Notes under the pieces: generated by a model
Told to the model about the DNA's origin: nothing
Database searches by the model: none
What the model saw: the letters and a program-made list of their open reading frames with translations, nothing else
From: Kutzneria kofuensis
Lineage (GTDB): Bacteria; Actinomycetota; Actinomycetes; Mycobacteriales; Pseudonocardiaceae
DNA length: 64,000 nt
NCBI RefSeq assembly: GCF_014203355.1
Contig: NZ_JACHIR010000001.1
Coordinates: forward strand, 2,792,038 to 2,856,037
Direction: 5' to 3'
Made by a program: the position numbers and the translations under genes
Shown: in pieces, positions 8,371 to 16,591 of the stretch
How positions within the stretch are numbered: position 1 is the first letter of the stretch
Layout: each line of letters begins with the position of its first letter

Positions 8371-9180
8371 CCTCGTCAGGGAACTCTACGGTTGAGTCAC
8401 GTTGTTCAGTTTACTGTACACCGACCATCCAGTGTCGGTGCGGTTCGGGCGGCAGGGGGCATTCCGCCTGCCGCGCGTTCAGGGGGGACGGGGGGCGTGG
8501 TGGGGCGGTGGCGTGAAACCCGCCGCCCCACCACAATCACACAGGCTGCCGTGGCGATTGGGTGGGTCATCGCGTGTAGTGCCTCATAGTCGGCGGGCGG
8601 GACGTGCCCGAGCTCGACGTGTCGGTTGGACCGAGCAGGACAGTCCTCTTTGGACTGCTTTCCACGCTGGTGGACACCTCGGTGCTGGAGGGCCCGATCC
8701 GTCAATGTCCCACCGCGTTATCGGCTATCCACAATGGACATCGTTCAGAGCATGTCGTTCCGCTGGCGCGCACATAGCCACGCCGCGCACCGGCGTGTGC
8801 CGGGCGGTGTCTCGGTGTTCGGGTGATCGGCGCCAGAGGGGAGCGCCGATCACCCGAACACCCTCCACGGGTCCGTGCGCGTCGAAGCCGTGGCGTCAAC
8901 GCCCAGCCGCGTTGATGAAACTTCAGGCGCGTCGCCGGCTGGCGATCTCTTCGCCGGCGAAGAACTCGGTCTCCGTCTCCGGCGAGATGAGGATCCCCTC
9001 GGGGGGCAAGATACCGCCGTCCGTAACGCAACCCGGCGAACCGGGCGTACATGGACGTGGTTTTCGGCACGCACGACTCTGCCTGTGTTCACTCGGCTCA
9101 GACAGCCGATACGGTGGTGAAACCGATCACTCGGGGGAACACCCGGCAACCGGTCGCGGCCTGCGAACGTTGCCAGTCAC
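8371..9180. other. gene-poor region, possible transposase tail remnant
   Basis: About 800 bases with no credible intact gene. On the minus strand around 8560-8640 the words VELGHVPPADYEALHA resemble the C-terminus of IS3-type OrfB proteins, so this may be a decayed insertion sequence. The long hairpin at 8814-8862 also lies here. Confidence 0.35.
8814..8862. repeat. perfect 20-bp hairpin
   Basis: Arms 8814-8833 and 8843-8862 are exactly complementary over 20 bp (left arm begins GGTGTTCGGGTGATCGG) around the 9-base loop CAGAGGGGA. No gene ends immediately beside it, and no T-run follows, so it is not an obvious terminator of a known gene. Confidence 0.75.
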
Positions 9181-9654
9181 ATGTGGGAGCACAACAAGGA
9201 TGTCATTGAGGAGTTCCGGGCCAACGGCGGACGGGTCGGTGGTCGCTTCGCCACCGTCGACCTCGCACTGATCACCACCACGGGCGCTCGAAGCGGGCAG
9301 CCGCGCACCAGCCCGGTCGCCTACTTCACCGACGGTGACAGCATCTTCGTGATCGCTTCGGCGGCGGGCTCGAGTCGGCATCCGGCCTGGTATCACAACC
9401 TGGTCGTCCATCCTGGACTCACGGTCGAACTCGGTACCGAGACCTTCCCCGCCAAAGCCGCCGAGGTCCTCGACAGCGACGAGTACGAACGACTCTTCTC
9501 TCTTGCCATCGCGGCTCAACCGGGATTCGCGGGGTACCGACAGAAGGCCGGACGACACATACCGGTCATGCGGATCGACCGTGGCATCGGGCACGAATCC
9601 GCCTCGCCGACCGGGCCGGCGGATGCCGGGGAACGCCCTAGTTCGCGACCTTGA
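9181..9654 (+). CDS. deazaflavin (F420)-dependent nitroreductase family protein
   Basis: A 157-aa protein of the DDN/Rv3547 split-barrel family. Diagnostic words are LALITTTGARSGQPRTSPVAY, IFVIASAAGSSRHPAWYHNL and HPGLTVELG. Family members bind reduced F420 and reduce quinones or nitro compounds; some act only as F420-binding proteins. The last ~20 residues (ASPTGPADAGERPSSR) are a non-conserved tail that runs into the gene-fragment zone and may be an acquired end. There is no strong ribosome site before the ATG. The gene stands alone. Confidence 0.85.
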   Translation: MWEHNKDVIEEFRANGGRVGGRFATVDLALITTTGARSGQPRTSPVAYFTDGDSIFVIASAAGSSRHPAWYHNLVVHPGLTVELGTETFPAKAAEVLDSDEYERLFSLAIAAQPGFAGYRQKAGRHIPVMRIDRGIGHESASPTGPADAGERPSSRP

Positions 9655-9947
9655 ACCTCCAGCGGAAGCTGGACCTGAGGTGCCCTACAAGGACCAGACG
9701 GAACTCCGTTGCCACAGGCGTCGTTGCCCCAACAGTCCGCTCCGCCACGACTTTCCTGCCGTCTGCCGCGTTCATGGGACCGGTTGAGCCGGTCCATCCT
9801 CTCGTCGAGGCCGGTCGCCGGCGCACGCACCGATCCCGTGATCCCTCCGCACTCCACTGGGCGGACCGTTGTGTTGTCGCACCGACGCCGCGTGAACACA
9901 CTTCACAGTGGACCACGCAGGGACGGCGATCTGACAAGGAGGACACG

Positions 9948-10151
9948 ATGGCCGAAGTCCTGGGCTTCGGTGCCACGCATTGGCTGTGGCTGAGCGGAAT
10001 CGCCGACAACCTCTTCGCTGTATACCGCGGCGTGCCAGTCAACCCGGAACACCCGCAAGGCTTCGCGGAACGTGCCCATGACGCGCCCCGTCTCGACCAC
10101 TCCGCGGTCGAGCTCTTCCGGGTGGGACGCCTTTCCCTCCGGAGCAGATGA
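9948..10151 (+). pseudogene. remnant: N-terminus of LigB-type extradiol dioxygenase
   Basis: After a good ribosome site (AAGGAGG) an ATG opens 67 codons. The first ~45 track the N-terminus of the intact dioxygenase at 16588-17661: MAEVLGFGATHWLWLSG here against MGEVLGLGVTHYPPLSG there, then DNLFAVYRG against DNLTRVFRG. After about residue 45 the similarity stops and the frame ends at TGA 10149. The rest of a ~350-residue enzyme is missing. This is a 5' fragment of a paralogue, not a copy of the intact gene. Confidence 0.75.
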
Positions 10152-10709
10152 ATGCTGAGCAGCAGGCGCCGCCGGGCCGTCGCGTGGGCGGCGCTGCTGC
10201 TCGTCCCTCTTGTGGTGCTCCAACTCCGTTTCCCGGAGCCGTTTCTGACCCCGAGTATCGCGGCGACCGTAGCTACCGCATTGCGCGATCCGATCCGCTA
10301 CGGTCGCGACTGGCGGAGGATCACTGTGTCCTATGTGGTCGCGGCGGCAGTGGTTGTACCGCTTTCCGTGGCCGGTGCCCTGCTGGCACTGCCGGTCGCC
10401 GCAACCACCGGGGTGGCTGTTGCGATGGCGATGAGCATCCATCGGGTTCGATTCCATCCGCCCGCTGTCGGCCTGTCCTTGTCGGTCGGGACGGCTCAGG
10501 TCGGGCAGGTCGGTGTGGAGTGGTCGGTGATCACCCTGGCCACGGTGTACATCGTGCTGGCGCTGGCGTGGTCGACCCGAGGACTCAAGCCTGCGACAGT
10601 AATTCGGCCGCCCGTTCCGCGATCGCGACCACGGTGGCATTGGTGTTGGCCGAGACTATCGTGGCCAGCACCGAAGCGTCGACGACTCGCAGACCGTCGA
10701 GACCGTTGA
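10152..10709 (+). CDS. HPP-family membrane protein with altered C-terminus
   Basis: 185 codons starting directly after the preceding stop, with GGAG eight bases upstream. It has about four hydrophobic segments (AVAWAALLLVPLVVLQL; ITVSYVVAAAVVVPLSVAGA; a third around residue 85; SVITLATVYIVLALAW) and the family motif RVRFHPPAVG near residue 97. HPP proteins are small integral membrane proteins; some plant and cyanobacterial members carry nitrite. Homology ends near 10585, where the sequence switches to the antisense of another gene fragment; the last ~40 residues are therefore foreign. It may or may not be functional. Confidence 0.6.
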   Translation: MLSSRRRRAVAWAALLLVPLVVLQLRFPEPFLTPSIAATVATALRDPIRYGRDWRRITVSYVVAAAVVVPLSVAGALLALPVAATTGVAVAMAMSIHRVRFHPPAVGLSLSVGTAQVGQVGVEWSVITLATVYIVLALAWSTRGLKPATVIRPPVPRSRPRWHWCWPRLSWPAPKRRRLADRRDR

Positions 10710-10833
10710 CCCGAAGTTCGGTGTCGGCAACGGCCCCCGGGTCTGAGCCGAGTCGGCAGGTGCCCACCGGATGGAAGTACGTACCGGTGGCCTCGTTCCC
10801 GTCCTGCTCGCCGATCTCGCTCCCGCGATCGTG
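10585..10833 (-). pseudogene. remnant: C-terminus of GMC-family oxidoreductase
   Basis: Reads TYFHPVGTCRLGSDPGAV, then LRVNGLDGLRVVDASVL and SANTNATVVAIAERAAELL before a native stop at 10585. These are the signature C-terminal words of glucose-methanol-choline flavoenzymes, including the catalytic His. Only ~80 residues of a ~500-residue enzyme remain, with no start. The 5' side is cut where MFS sequence begins on the other strand. Confidence 0.75.
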
Positions 10834-11043
10834 TTCCTCCTCGTGCCGGACAGCACCGTCCGGGCGCCCGGCACCGTGGACTGGACCGGCGCACTGGCCA
10901 TCAGCGTCGGACTTGGCTCACTGCTGTGGGTTCTCGGCGGCGCGAATGGCAGGCCGCTCGCGATGACCCTCGGGTTGTTGGCCGGCTCCCTCGGCGTGCT
11001 CGCGGTCTGGGCCAGGATCGACCTGGAACAGCCGGCCCTGGAT
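10816..11043 (+). pseudogene. remnant: internal piece of MFS (DHA2/EmrB-type) transporter
   Basis: Reads FLLVPDSTVRAPGTVDWTGA, LAISVGLGSLLWVLGGANG and LGLLAGSLGVLAVWARIDLE. This is the middle of a 14-TM drug:H+ antiporter (around TM6-TM8). It has no start or end of its own and is flanked on both sides by minus-strand fragments of other genes. Confidence 0.65.
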
Positions 11044-11160
11044 CATCGACGGTGGGACCGTGTCTCCCAGCTTGACAACACCGGCCGCGGCCTGAAAATG
11101 CAAAGCCGCCCAGAGAATATAGAAGAGAGCACCGATTATCGACAGTATTCGCGCCGCCAT
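11023..11160 (-). pseudogene. remnant: N-terminus of small membrane protein
   Basis: ATG at 11160 opens MAARILSIIGALFYILW and continues through VKLGDTVPPSMIQGRLFQ, resembling the first half of a small conserved actinobacterial membrane protein. After about 46 codons it runs into antisense MFS sequence. The boundary falls in a stretch (around 11025-11042) that reads sensibly on both strands. Confidence 0.55.
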
Positions 11161-11233
11161 GACAAAACCTTCCATGCAGGAGGGAGAACGGGCTGACCGC
11201 GGTGAGTTTCGACGGTCACACCATGCGGCGTGG

Positions 11234-12067
11234 TCACGAGGTGTGGTGGGCCGCTTCCTCGATGACGTACTGCACGGTGCCGGGGTGGGAGATCATCGAC
11301 AGGTGGGAGGCGTTGATCTCGGTCACGGTCGAGCCGGCGCGCTTGGCCATGGATTCCTGCGCCGCGGCGGGCAGGGCGTGGTCGGCGGTTCCGATGACGT
11401 CCCAGCTGGGAATGCCGCTCCAGGCCGGCGCGCCGGACGGTTCGCCGAGCGCGGAGGCCGCGATCGGGCGCTGGATGGCGGCGAGCTCGGCGGCCTGCGC
11501 GGCCGACAGGTCGTTGGCCAGGATGCTCCGGAACTGCGCCGGCGTGATGTAGGCGTCGACGACGCCGTCGGCCGACGGCACGAAGGTGAGCGCGTCCGGG
11601 GTGACCTGGCTGCCCGGGAACTGGGTGGTCAGCCCGTTGAGGGTGTCGCCCTGGGCGGGGATGTAGGCGTCGACGTAGACCAGGGCCTTGACGTTGGTGT
11701 TGCCGGTGGCGGCGTTGGTGATGACGAAGCCGCCGTAGGAGTGTCCGACCAGGACGATCGGTCCGGGGACGGTCTTGAGGTAGCTGGCGAGGTAGGCGGA
11801 GTCGCCGGCCACGCCGCGCAGCGGGTTGGGCGGTACGTCGACGGTGTAGCCGTCGCGTTGGAGCCGGCTGACGACACCGTTCCAGCTCGAACCGTCGGCC
11901 CACGCGCCGTGGACGAGCACGACCGTCGGCTTGGGCCCGTGGCCGTATGCCTGGCTGGTGGCGGCGGACACGGCCGCGCCGGGGATGAGCCCGGCGGCGA
12001 CGGCGATGGCCGCGCCGACCAGGGCGAATCGGACTCCGCGCGAGCGCGGTGGGCGTGCTGTACGCAT
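11234..12067 (-). CDS. secreted alpha/beta hydrolase
   Basis: A 277-aa exported hydrolase. The signal peptide (basic start, hydrophobic VRFALVGAAIAVAAGLIPGA, likely cleavage near AVSAA) is followed by a mature domain with oxyanion strand VVLVHGAWADGSSWNGV. The nucleophile is LVGHSYGGFV (Ser near residue 114), the acid is probably Asp in IPSWDVIGTADHAL, and the His is in INASHLSMISHP. The family includes esterases and lactonases related to the plant HNL/methylesterase fold. It precedes a second alpha/beta hydrolase gene but is separated by its own upstream gap of 44 bases; the two are in the same direction and may be cotranscribed. Substrate unknown. Confidence 0.85.
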   Translation of the reverse strand: MRTARPPRSRGVRFALVGAAIAVAAGLIPGAAVSAATSQAYGHGPKPTVVLVHGAWADGSSWNGVVSRLQRDGYTVDVPPNPLRGVAGDSAYLASYLKTVPGPIVLVGHSYGGFVITNAATGNTNVKALVYVDAYIPAQGDTLNGLTTQFPGSQVTPDALTFVPSADGVVDAYITPAQFRSILANDLSAAQAAELAAIQRPIAASALGEPSGAPAWSGIPSWDVIGTADHALPAAAQESMAKRAGSTVTEINASHLSMISHPGTVQYVIEEAAHHTS

Positions 12068-12111
12068 GGGTTTTCCCTTCCTAGGTGATGGAGCGGGGTA
12101 CGGCAGGGGGG

Positions 12112-12909
12112 TCAGAGGCCCAGATGCCGCAGCCAGGCGAGGGTGTGGTCGGCGACCTCACGCCAGCCGTGGTCGAAGACCAGGGAGTGGCCCCGGTCGG
12201 GAAACGACCGGTAGTCGGTGATCGCGCTCGATCCGGCGTAGAGCTTGTACGCGGCCTTGGCGACGACTTCGGGGACGGTGTGGTCCTGGCCGCCGCCGAT
12301 GATCAGCAGTGGTCCACGGTCGTTGTTCCTGGTGTCCACCGCCGCCGGCGAGGACGTGCTGAAGTTGGCGGTGCTCGCCTCGAACAGCGGCTTGCCGGGG
12401 CCGGGAATGGCCCAGCGTTCGAACAGCTCGTCGGATTCGGCCTGCGGGATGGCGTTGCCGAAGCCGTAGCGGAACTGCTTGCCGGTGAGCGCGACCGCCT
12501 TCTTCTTGTTGCCCGGCTTGGACAGCACGGGCAGGCCGGAGCGGATCTGCGCGAACGGCACGGGCTTGACGCCCTTGATCTGGCCGGGGTCGATGGCGAT
12601 CGCGGCGCAGGCGTGTCCGCCGGCCAGCAGTTTCTGGGCGATCAGGCCGCCGAAGGAGTGGCCGATGATGATCGGCTTGGCGGCAAGGCCGTTGATCACC
12701 TTCAGGTAGCTCGCGGTGATGTCGTCGATGCCGTGGCCGGCGAGGGCGGCGGCGTTGGCGCGGGTGGCGGCGACGGTGTCGGAGTCGCCGGGCCATCCCG
12801 GGGCGATCGGGTCGTAGCCGGCTTGTCGGTAGAGATCCACCCAGTTCTGCCACGAGTCGGAGTGGATCCACAGGCCGTGGATGAACACGACCGGCGTCGA
12901 TGCGGACAT
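12112..12909 (-). CDS. alpha/beta hydrolase (TetR-linked)
   Basis: A 265-aa cytosolic hydrolase: VVFIHGLWIHSDSWQNW (oxyanion region), IIIGHSFGGLIAQKLL (Ser near residue 98), LLIIGGGQDHTVP (acid) and FPDRGHSLVFDHGW (His). The ATG at 12909 follows GGGAGGG; the longer open frame upstream overlaps the operator and is unlikely. The gene is divergent from a TetR regulator with a 26-bp palindrome between them, the usual arrangement for a substrate-inducible detoxifying or catabolic hydrolase. The substrate cannot be read from sequence. Confidence 0.85.
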   Translation of the reverse strand: MSASTPVVFIHGLWIHSDSWQNWVDLYRQAGYDPIAPGWPGDSDTVAATRANAAALAGHGIDDITASYLKVINGLAAKPIIIGHSFGGLIAQKLLAGGHACAAIAIDPGQIKGVKPVPFAQIRSGLPVLSKPGNKKKAVALTGKQFRYGFGNAIPQAESDELFERWAIPGPGKPLFEASTANFSTSSPAAVDTRNNDRGPLLIIGGGQDHTVPEVVAKAAYKLYAGSSAITDYRSFPDRGHSLVFDHGWREVADHTLAWLRHLGL

Positions 12910-12927
12910 GTCCGAACCCTCCCATTT

Positions 12928-12953
12928 AGGTAGACTAACTAGTAACTCTACCT
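12928..12953. promoter_or_regulatory. TetR-type operator palindrome
   Basis: Arms AGGTAGA (12928-12934) and TCTACCT (12947-12953) are exact complements, and the centre contains the palindrome ACTAGT. It lies between the hydrolase start and the divergent TetR gene, the expected site for autorepression. Confidence 0.65.
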
Positions 12954-13084
12954 GGACCGTAGCACGCTCCCCCGGACACGGGAATCCCCCGCCGCGGGCC
13001 GTGGTCGAGAGAGGATGGAAAGGTGGACGACATGACACAGCAGCGCTCCGAGCCGGCCGGCCCGACCACGAAAGGGATCAGGCG

Positions 13085-13669
13085 ATGACGCCCACTCCGG
13101 CCCGGGGCGGCGTGCCGCCGATGCGTCAGCGGATCATCGAGGCGGCGGCGGAGCTGTTCTACACACAGGGCATCCGGGCGATCAGCGCCGAGAAGATCAT
13201 CGCCAAGGTCGGCATCACCAAGGTGACCTTCTACCGCCACTTCCCGACCAAGGACGAGCTGATCGTGGCTTATCTCGAACGTCGCGCCGCCTGGGAGCGC
13301 GGCGCGGTCGAGGCGGCCCGGCAGGCCACCGGGGGCCACGTCTCGGAGGTGTTCCGCCTCATCGCCGAGGGGATCGGCGCCGAGAGCTGCTCCCCCGGGT
13401 TCCGGGGATGCCCGTTCATCAACGCCGCCGCCGAGTACGCCGACGCCGAACACCCCGTCCGGCAGGTCGTGGATTCCCACCGACGGTGGTTCAAGGCGAC
13501 CCTCGAGGAGATGCTCCAGGAGATCGGCGTCACCGACGCCTCCAGCGCCGCCGACCAGCTGGTGATGCTGCGCGACGGCGCGATGGTCGCCGGCTATCTC
13601 GGCGACCCGCAGACCGTCGGCCAATCGCTCTACAACGCCGGCCGCGCGGTACTCGAGTTCCACCGCTGA
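13085..13669 (+). CDS. TetR/AcrR-family regulator
   Basis: A 194-aa repressor. The N-terminal HTH is typical (RQRIIEAAAELFYTQGIRAI then AEKIIAKVGITKVTFYRHFP and KDELIVAYL); the C-terminal ligand domain contains CSPGFRGCPFINAAAEY, seen in the TetR_C_11/YxaF-like branch. The ATG at 13085 has only a weak ribosome site; an internal ATG at 13121 is a fallback. It is divergent from the alpha/beta hydrolase at 12112-12909 and faces the operator at 12928-12953, so it most likely represses that gene and itself. Confidence 0.85.
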   Translation: MTPTPARGGVPPMRQRIIEAAAELFYTQGIRAISAEKIIAKVGITKVTFYRHFPTKDELIVAYLERRAAWERGAVEAARQATGGHVSEVFRLIAEGIGAESCSPGFRGCPFINAAAEYADAEHPVRQVVDSHRRWFKATLEEMLQEIGVTDASSAADQLVMLRDGAMVAGYLGDPQTVGQSLYNAGRAVLEFHR

Positions 13670-13693
13670 CCCAACCGGTGCCGGCCCGACACC

Positions 13694-15214
13694 CTAGGTG
13701 GCCAATTCGAGGACGCCGTCCACTCTGCGGGGCACGGGATGAGCCGGCGCGTCCCTGAGTTCCTCCGGCAGGAACTCGGCCGGCGCATCCTGCCAGGTGA
13801 CGGGGCGCAGGAAACGGCGGATCGCCGTGGCGCCCACGGACGTGAACACACTGTTCGTCGCCGGCCAGGGCCCGCCGTGGTGCTGCGCCCAGCTGACTGC
13901 GACACCGGTCGGATAGCCGTTGAACACGAGCCGACCGGCAGTACGTCGGAGCCCGTCGAGCCACGGCGGCGCGACCTCCGCCTTACCGAGGTGGACCGAC
14001 GCCGTGAGCGAAGCCGGCAACCGCCGGATCACGGCAGTGAGCTCCGTGGGCGTGGCGTAGCGCACGATCACGGCGGCTGGCCCGAAGTACTCGGCGAACG
14101 CCGCGTCCGGGGCGTGTTCGGCGTCGGTGGTCACCAGCAACGGCGGAACCCGGAACCCGTCCCGCACCGGGCCACCCTCCGCCACCGTGGACACTCCCGG
14201 CCTGGCGCGGAGCTGCCGGGTGTCCTCGACGTAGGATTTCTGGATCCGTTGGTTGAGCAGTGGCACCACTTCGGCGCTGTCGAGCGCCGCCGCGGCCGCC
14301 GCCACCAGGGCATCGCCGCCCTCGCCGGCGGGAACCAGGACGAGACCGGGTTTCGTGCACAGCTGGCCGGCCGATCCCGTCACGGAGTTGACGATTCCCG
14401 CGCCGATCTCGACCGCCCGTTCACGCGCCGCGTCCTCCGTGACGACGAGCGCGTTCACACTGGACAGTTCACCGTAGAACGGAATGGGGTCCTCGCGGCT
14501 GTTGATCGCGTCGAGCAGGGCACGACCGCCGCTCAGCGAACCGGTGAAGCCGACGGCCCGCACGGCCGGGTGCCGGACGAGGCGCTCCCCCGCCTCCCGG
14601 CCGAACAGGATTCCGATCGTGCCGTCCGGCGCCCCCGCGTCGGAGACGGCGTCGCGCAGGATGTCGAAGACCAGCCTGGAGGTTCCCGGATGGGAGCCGT
14701 GCGCCTTGACCACGACCGGGTTCCCGGCGGCGAGTGCGGACGCGGTGTCACCGCCGGGCACGGAAAAGGCGAGTGGGAAGTTGCTCGCGCCGAACACGGC
14801 GACGGGGCCGAGCGGCACCAGCATGCGCCGCAGGTCCGGGCGCAGGCCCATCGGGGTCTGTCCCGTGTGGTCGATGGTCGCCTCGACGTAGCTGCCCTCC
14901 TCGATCACGTCGGCGAAGAAGGCGAGTTGGTAGACGGTGCGGTCGAGCTCCCCTGCGAGCCGTTTCCGGCCGAGTGCGGTCTCGCCGTCGGCACGCGTCA
15001 CGACCTCGTCCCGTCGCGCGTCCAGCGCACGGGCGAGGCCGCGGAGCAGGTCGGCTCGGCCGGCGCGGCCGAGTGCTTCCAGTTCCGGGGCCGCCGCTGC
15101 GGCAGCGGCGACGACCCGCTCGATGTCGTCGCTGTCGCTGGCGGCTTCTCCGCCGGGCAGCTCGCGCCCGGTACGCGGGTCGTACGCCGCCGTCCAGGTG
15201 TGGATGGCAGTCAC
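13694..15214 (-). CDS. aldehyde dehydrogenase, 2,5-dioxovalerate (KGSADH) family
   Basis: A 506-aa NAD(P)-dependent aldehyde dehydrogenase. Words typical of the alpha-ketoglutarate semialdehyde branch are FGASNFPLAFSVPGGDTASA, VVKAHGSHPGTS, GFTGSLSGGRALLD, ELSSVNALVV and the catalytic-cysteine motif SAGQLCTKPG. The GTG at 15214 follows GGAGGACAACC and is preferred over the longer open frame, which is antisense to the ferredoxin region. It is the last gene of the dioxygenase-FNR-ferredoxin operon, 14 bases after the ferredoxin. In this context it probably oxidises a semialdehyde from ring cleavage, but the exact one is not readable. Confidence 0.85.
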   Translation of the reverse strand: MTAIHTWTAAYDPRTGRELPGGEAASDSDDIERVVAAAAAAAPELEALGRAGRADLLRGLARALDARRDEVVTRADGETALGRKRLAGELDRTVYQLAFFADVIEEGSYVEATIDHTGQTPMGLRPDLRRMLVPLGPVAVFGASNFPLAFSVPGGDTASALAAGNPVVVKAHGSHPGTSRLVFDILRDAVSDAGAPDGTIGILFGREAGERLVRHPAVRAVGFTGSLSGGRALLDAINSREDPIPFYGELSSVNALVVTEDAARERAVEIGAGIVNSVTGSAGQLCTKPGLVLVPAGEGGDALVAAAAAALDSAEVVPLLNQRIQKSYVEDTRQLRARPGVSTVAEGGPVRDGFRVPPLLVTTDAEHAPDAAFAEYFGPAAVIVRYATPTELTAVIRRLPASLTASVHLGKAEVAPPWLDGLRRTAGRLVFNGYPTGVAVSWAQHHGGPWPATNSVFTSVGATAIRRFLRPVTWQDAPAEFLPEELRDAPAHPVPRRVDGVLELAT

Positions 15215-15228
15215 GGTTGTCCTCCGAT

Positions 15229-15570
15229 TCAGCGGCGGGGCAGCGCGGCGATGACGGGAGTGTCGACACCCACCGGGCCGAGGTGTGAGGCGCCGCCGGG
15301 GGCGCCGAGCGCGGTGTCGCGCCCGGGCAGGGGCTCGGTGAAGAAGGCGATGTTGTCCCGGGTGTTCCAGGCCGCGTCGGTGCCGGCCAGCGTGCGATCG
15401 GAAATCGCCGCAGCCGTGGGGCAGGCCTGCTCGCAGGCGCCGCAGTCGATGCACTCCACGGGGTTGATGTACATCTTGCGGTCGCCCTCGTAGATGCAGT
15501 CGACCGGGCATTCCTCGGTGCAGGAGCGGTCGAGGATGTCGACGCACGCGTCGGTGATGACGTAGGCCAT
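15229..15570 (-). CDS. 7Fe ferredoxin (FdxA type)
   Basis: A 113-aa ferredoxin. The N-terminal ~60 residues are FdxA-like: YVITDACVDILDRSCTEECP supplies the [3Fe-4S]/[4Fe-4S] cysteines together with CIYEGDRKMYINPVECIDCG and ACEQACPTAAA. A ~50-residue tail (NIAFFTEPLPGRDTALGAPG and on) replaces the usual C-terminus. It lies 16 bases after the FNR gene, so the pair probably passes electrons from NADPH to the Rieske oxygenase encoded in the neighbouring operon. FdxA-type ferredoxins are less usual for this job than Rieske or [2Fe-2S] ferredoxins. Confidence 0.9.
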   Translation of the reverse strand: MAYVITDACVDILDRSCTEECPVDCIYEGDRKMYINPVECIDCGACEQACPTAAAISDRTLAGTDAAWNTRDNIAFFTEPLPGRDTALGAPGGASHLGPVGVDTPVIAALPRR

Positions 15571-15586
15571 GAGCGTTCTCCCGGTG

Positions 15587-16591
15587 TCAGGCCGAGCTTG
15601 CGGCCGGCTCGATGGCGGCGGGCACTCCGTCGGTCGAGTGCCCTGGGAAGAGGGAAGCGCCGGGGTCCAACCAGGTCGCCGCGTGGTTGACCGCGGTCGC
15701 CGCCTCGCCGAATCCGACCGCGATGAGCGGGACCCGACCGTCGTGGGTGCACACGTCGCCGGCGGCGAAAACGCCGGGGCGGGTCGTGCGCATCGCCTGG
15801 TCGACCACGATCTTGTGGTCCCGCACCTCCAGTCCCCACCGCAGCAGCGGTCCCGGGCTGGCGACGAAGCCGAGGGCGGCGACGACATGGTCGCAGTCGA
15901 GTTCGGTGCGGACGTTGGAGACGGTGTCCCGGAGCACCGCGCGACGGACACGTGCGTCGCCGTCGAGATGCTCGACCTCGGTGTTGATCCGCACCGAGGC
16001 GGCGCCGGACAGCACCCGGTCCACCGTGTGCTGGTGCGCCCGGAAGCTCCCGCGGCGGTGGACCAGCGTCACCTCCGCGTTGTCCTGCAACGCGTCGGCC
16101 CAGTCGAACGCGGAGTCACCACCTCCCACCACCAGGATCCGCTTTCCGGCCAGTTCCGAAGGATCCCGGACGAAGTAGCTCAGCCCGCGGCCCTGGAAAG
16201 CGTCGCCACAGGGCAGCTTTCGTGGCGTGAAGGTGCCGATGCCGCCGGTCACCACCACCGCGCCCGCGTCGAGGTCCGTGCCATCCGCGAGTCCCAGCCG
16301 GAACCGGCCGCCCACCAGGTCGTCGAGCTGTGTGGCCTGTCGACCGAGGAACATCCCGGGCGCGAACGGACGTGCCTGCGCGAGCAGTTCTCGCACCAGC
16401 TCCCGGCCGCGGATCGCGCCGAAGCCGGCCACGTCGCGGATGAGCTTCTCCGGGTACAGCGCGGCGATCTGCCCGCCCGGCTCGGGCAGGGCGTCCACCA
16501 GCGCGACCGACAGGCCCCGCATGCCGGCGTAGAACGCGGCGAAGAGGCCGGCCGGTCCGGCGCCGATCACCGCGAGGTCGAAGCGCCTCAT
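15587..16591 (-). CDS. ferredoxin-NADP+ reductase, thioredoxin-reductase-like
   Basis: A 334-aa flavoprotein with FAD motif LAVIGAGPAGLFAAFYAGMR, substrate-side words PGGQIAALYPEK, NADPH motif ILVVGGGDSAFDWADAL and second FAD motif VFAAGDVCTHDGR. No CxxC redox pair is present between the domains, which separates it from true thioredoxin reductases and places it with FNR type 2 (as in Bacillus YumC). Its start ATG overlaps the dioxygenase stop (ATGA). Followed by the ferredoxin gene, it makes a dedicated electron-transfer pair. Confidence 0.9.
   Translation of the reverse strand: MRRFDLAVIGAGPAGLFAAFYAGMRGLSVALVDALPEPGGQIAALYPEKLIRDVAGFGAIRGRELVRELLAQARPFAPGMFLGRQATQLDDLVGGRFRLGLADGTDLDAGAVVVTGGIGTFTPRKLPCGDAFQGRGLSYFVRDPSELAGKRILVVGGGDSAFDWADALQDNAEVTLVHRRGSFRAHQHTVDRVLSGAASVRINTEVEHLDGDARVRRAVLRDTVSNVRTELDCDHVVAALGFVASPGPLLRWGLEVRDHKIVVDQAMRTTRPGVFAAGDVCTHDGRVPLIAVGFGEAATAVNHAATWLDPGASLFPGHSTDGVPAAIEPAASSA

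Noticed and set aside
8402-9271. Plus-strand frame spanning the gene-poor region
   Set aside because: Composition is Arg/Ser/Thr-rich without recognisable domains, and it crosses the perfect hairpin and the start of the F420-type gene.
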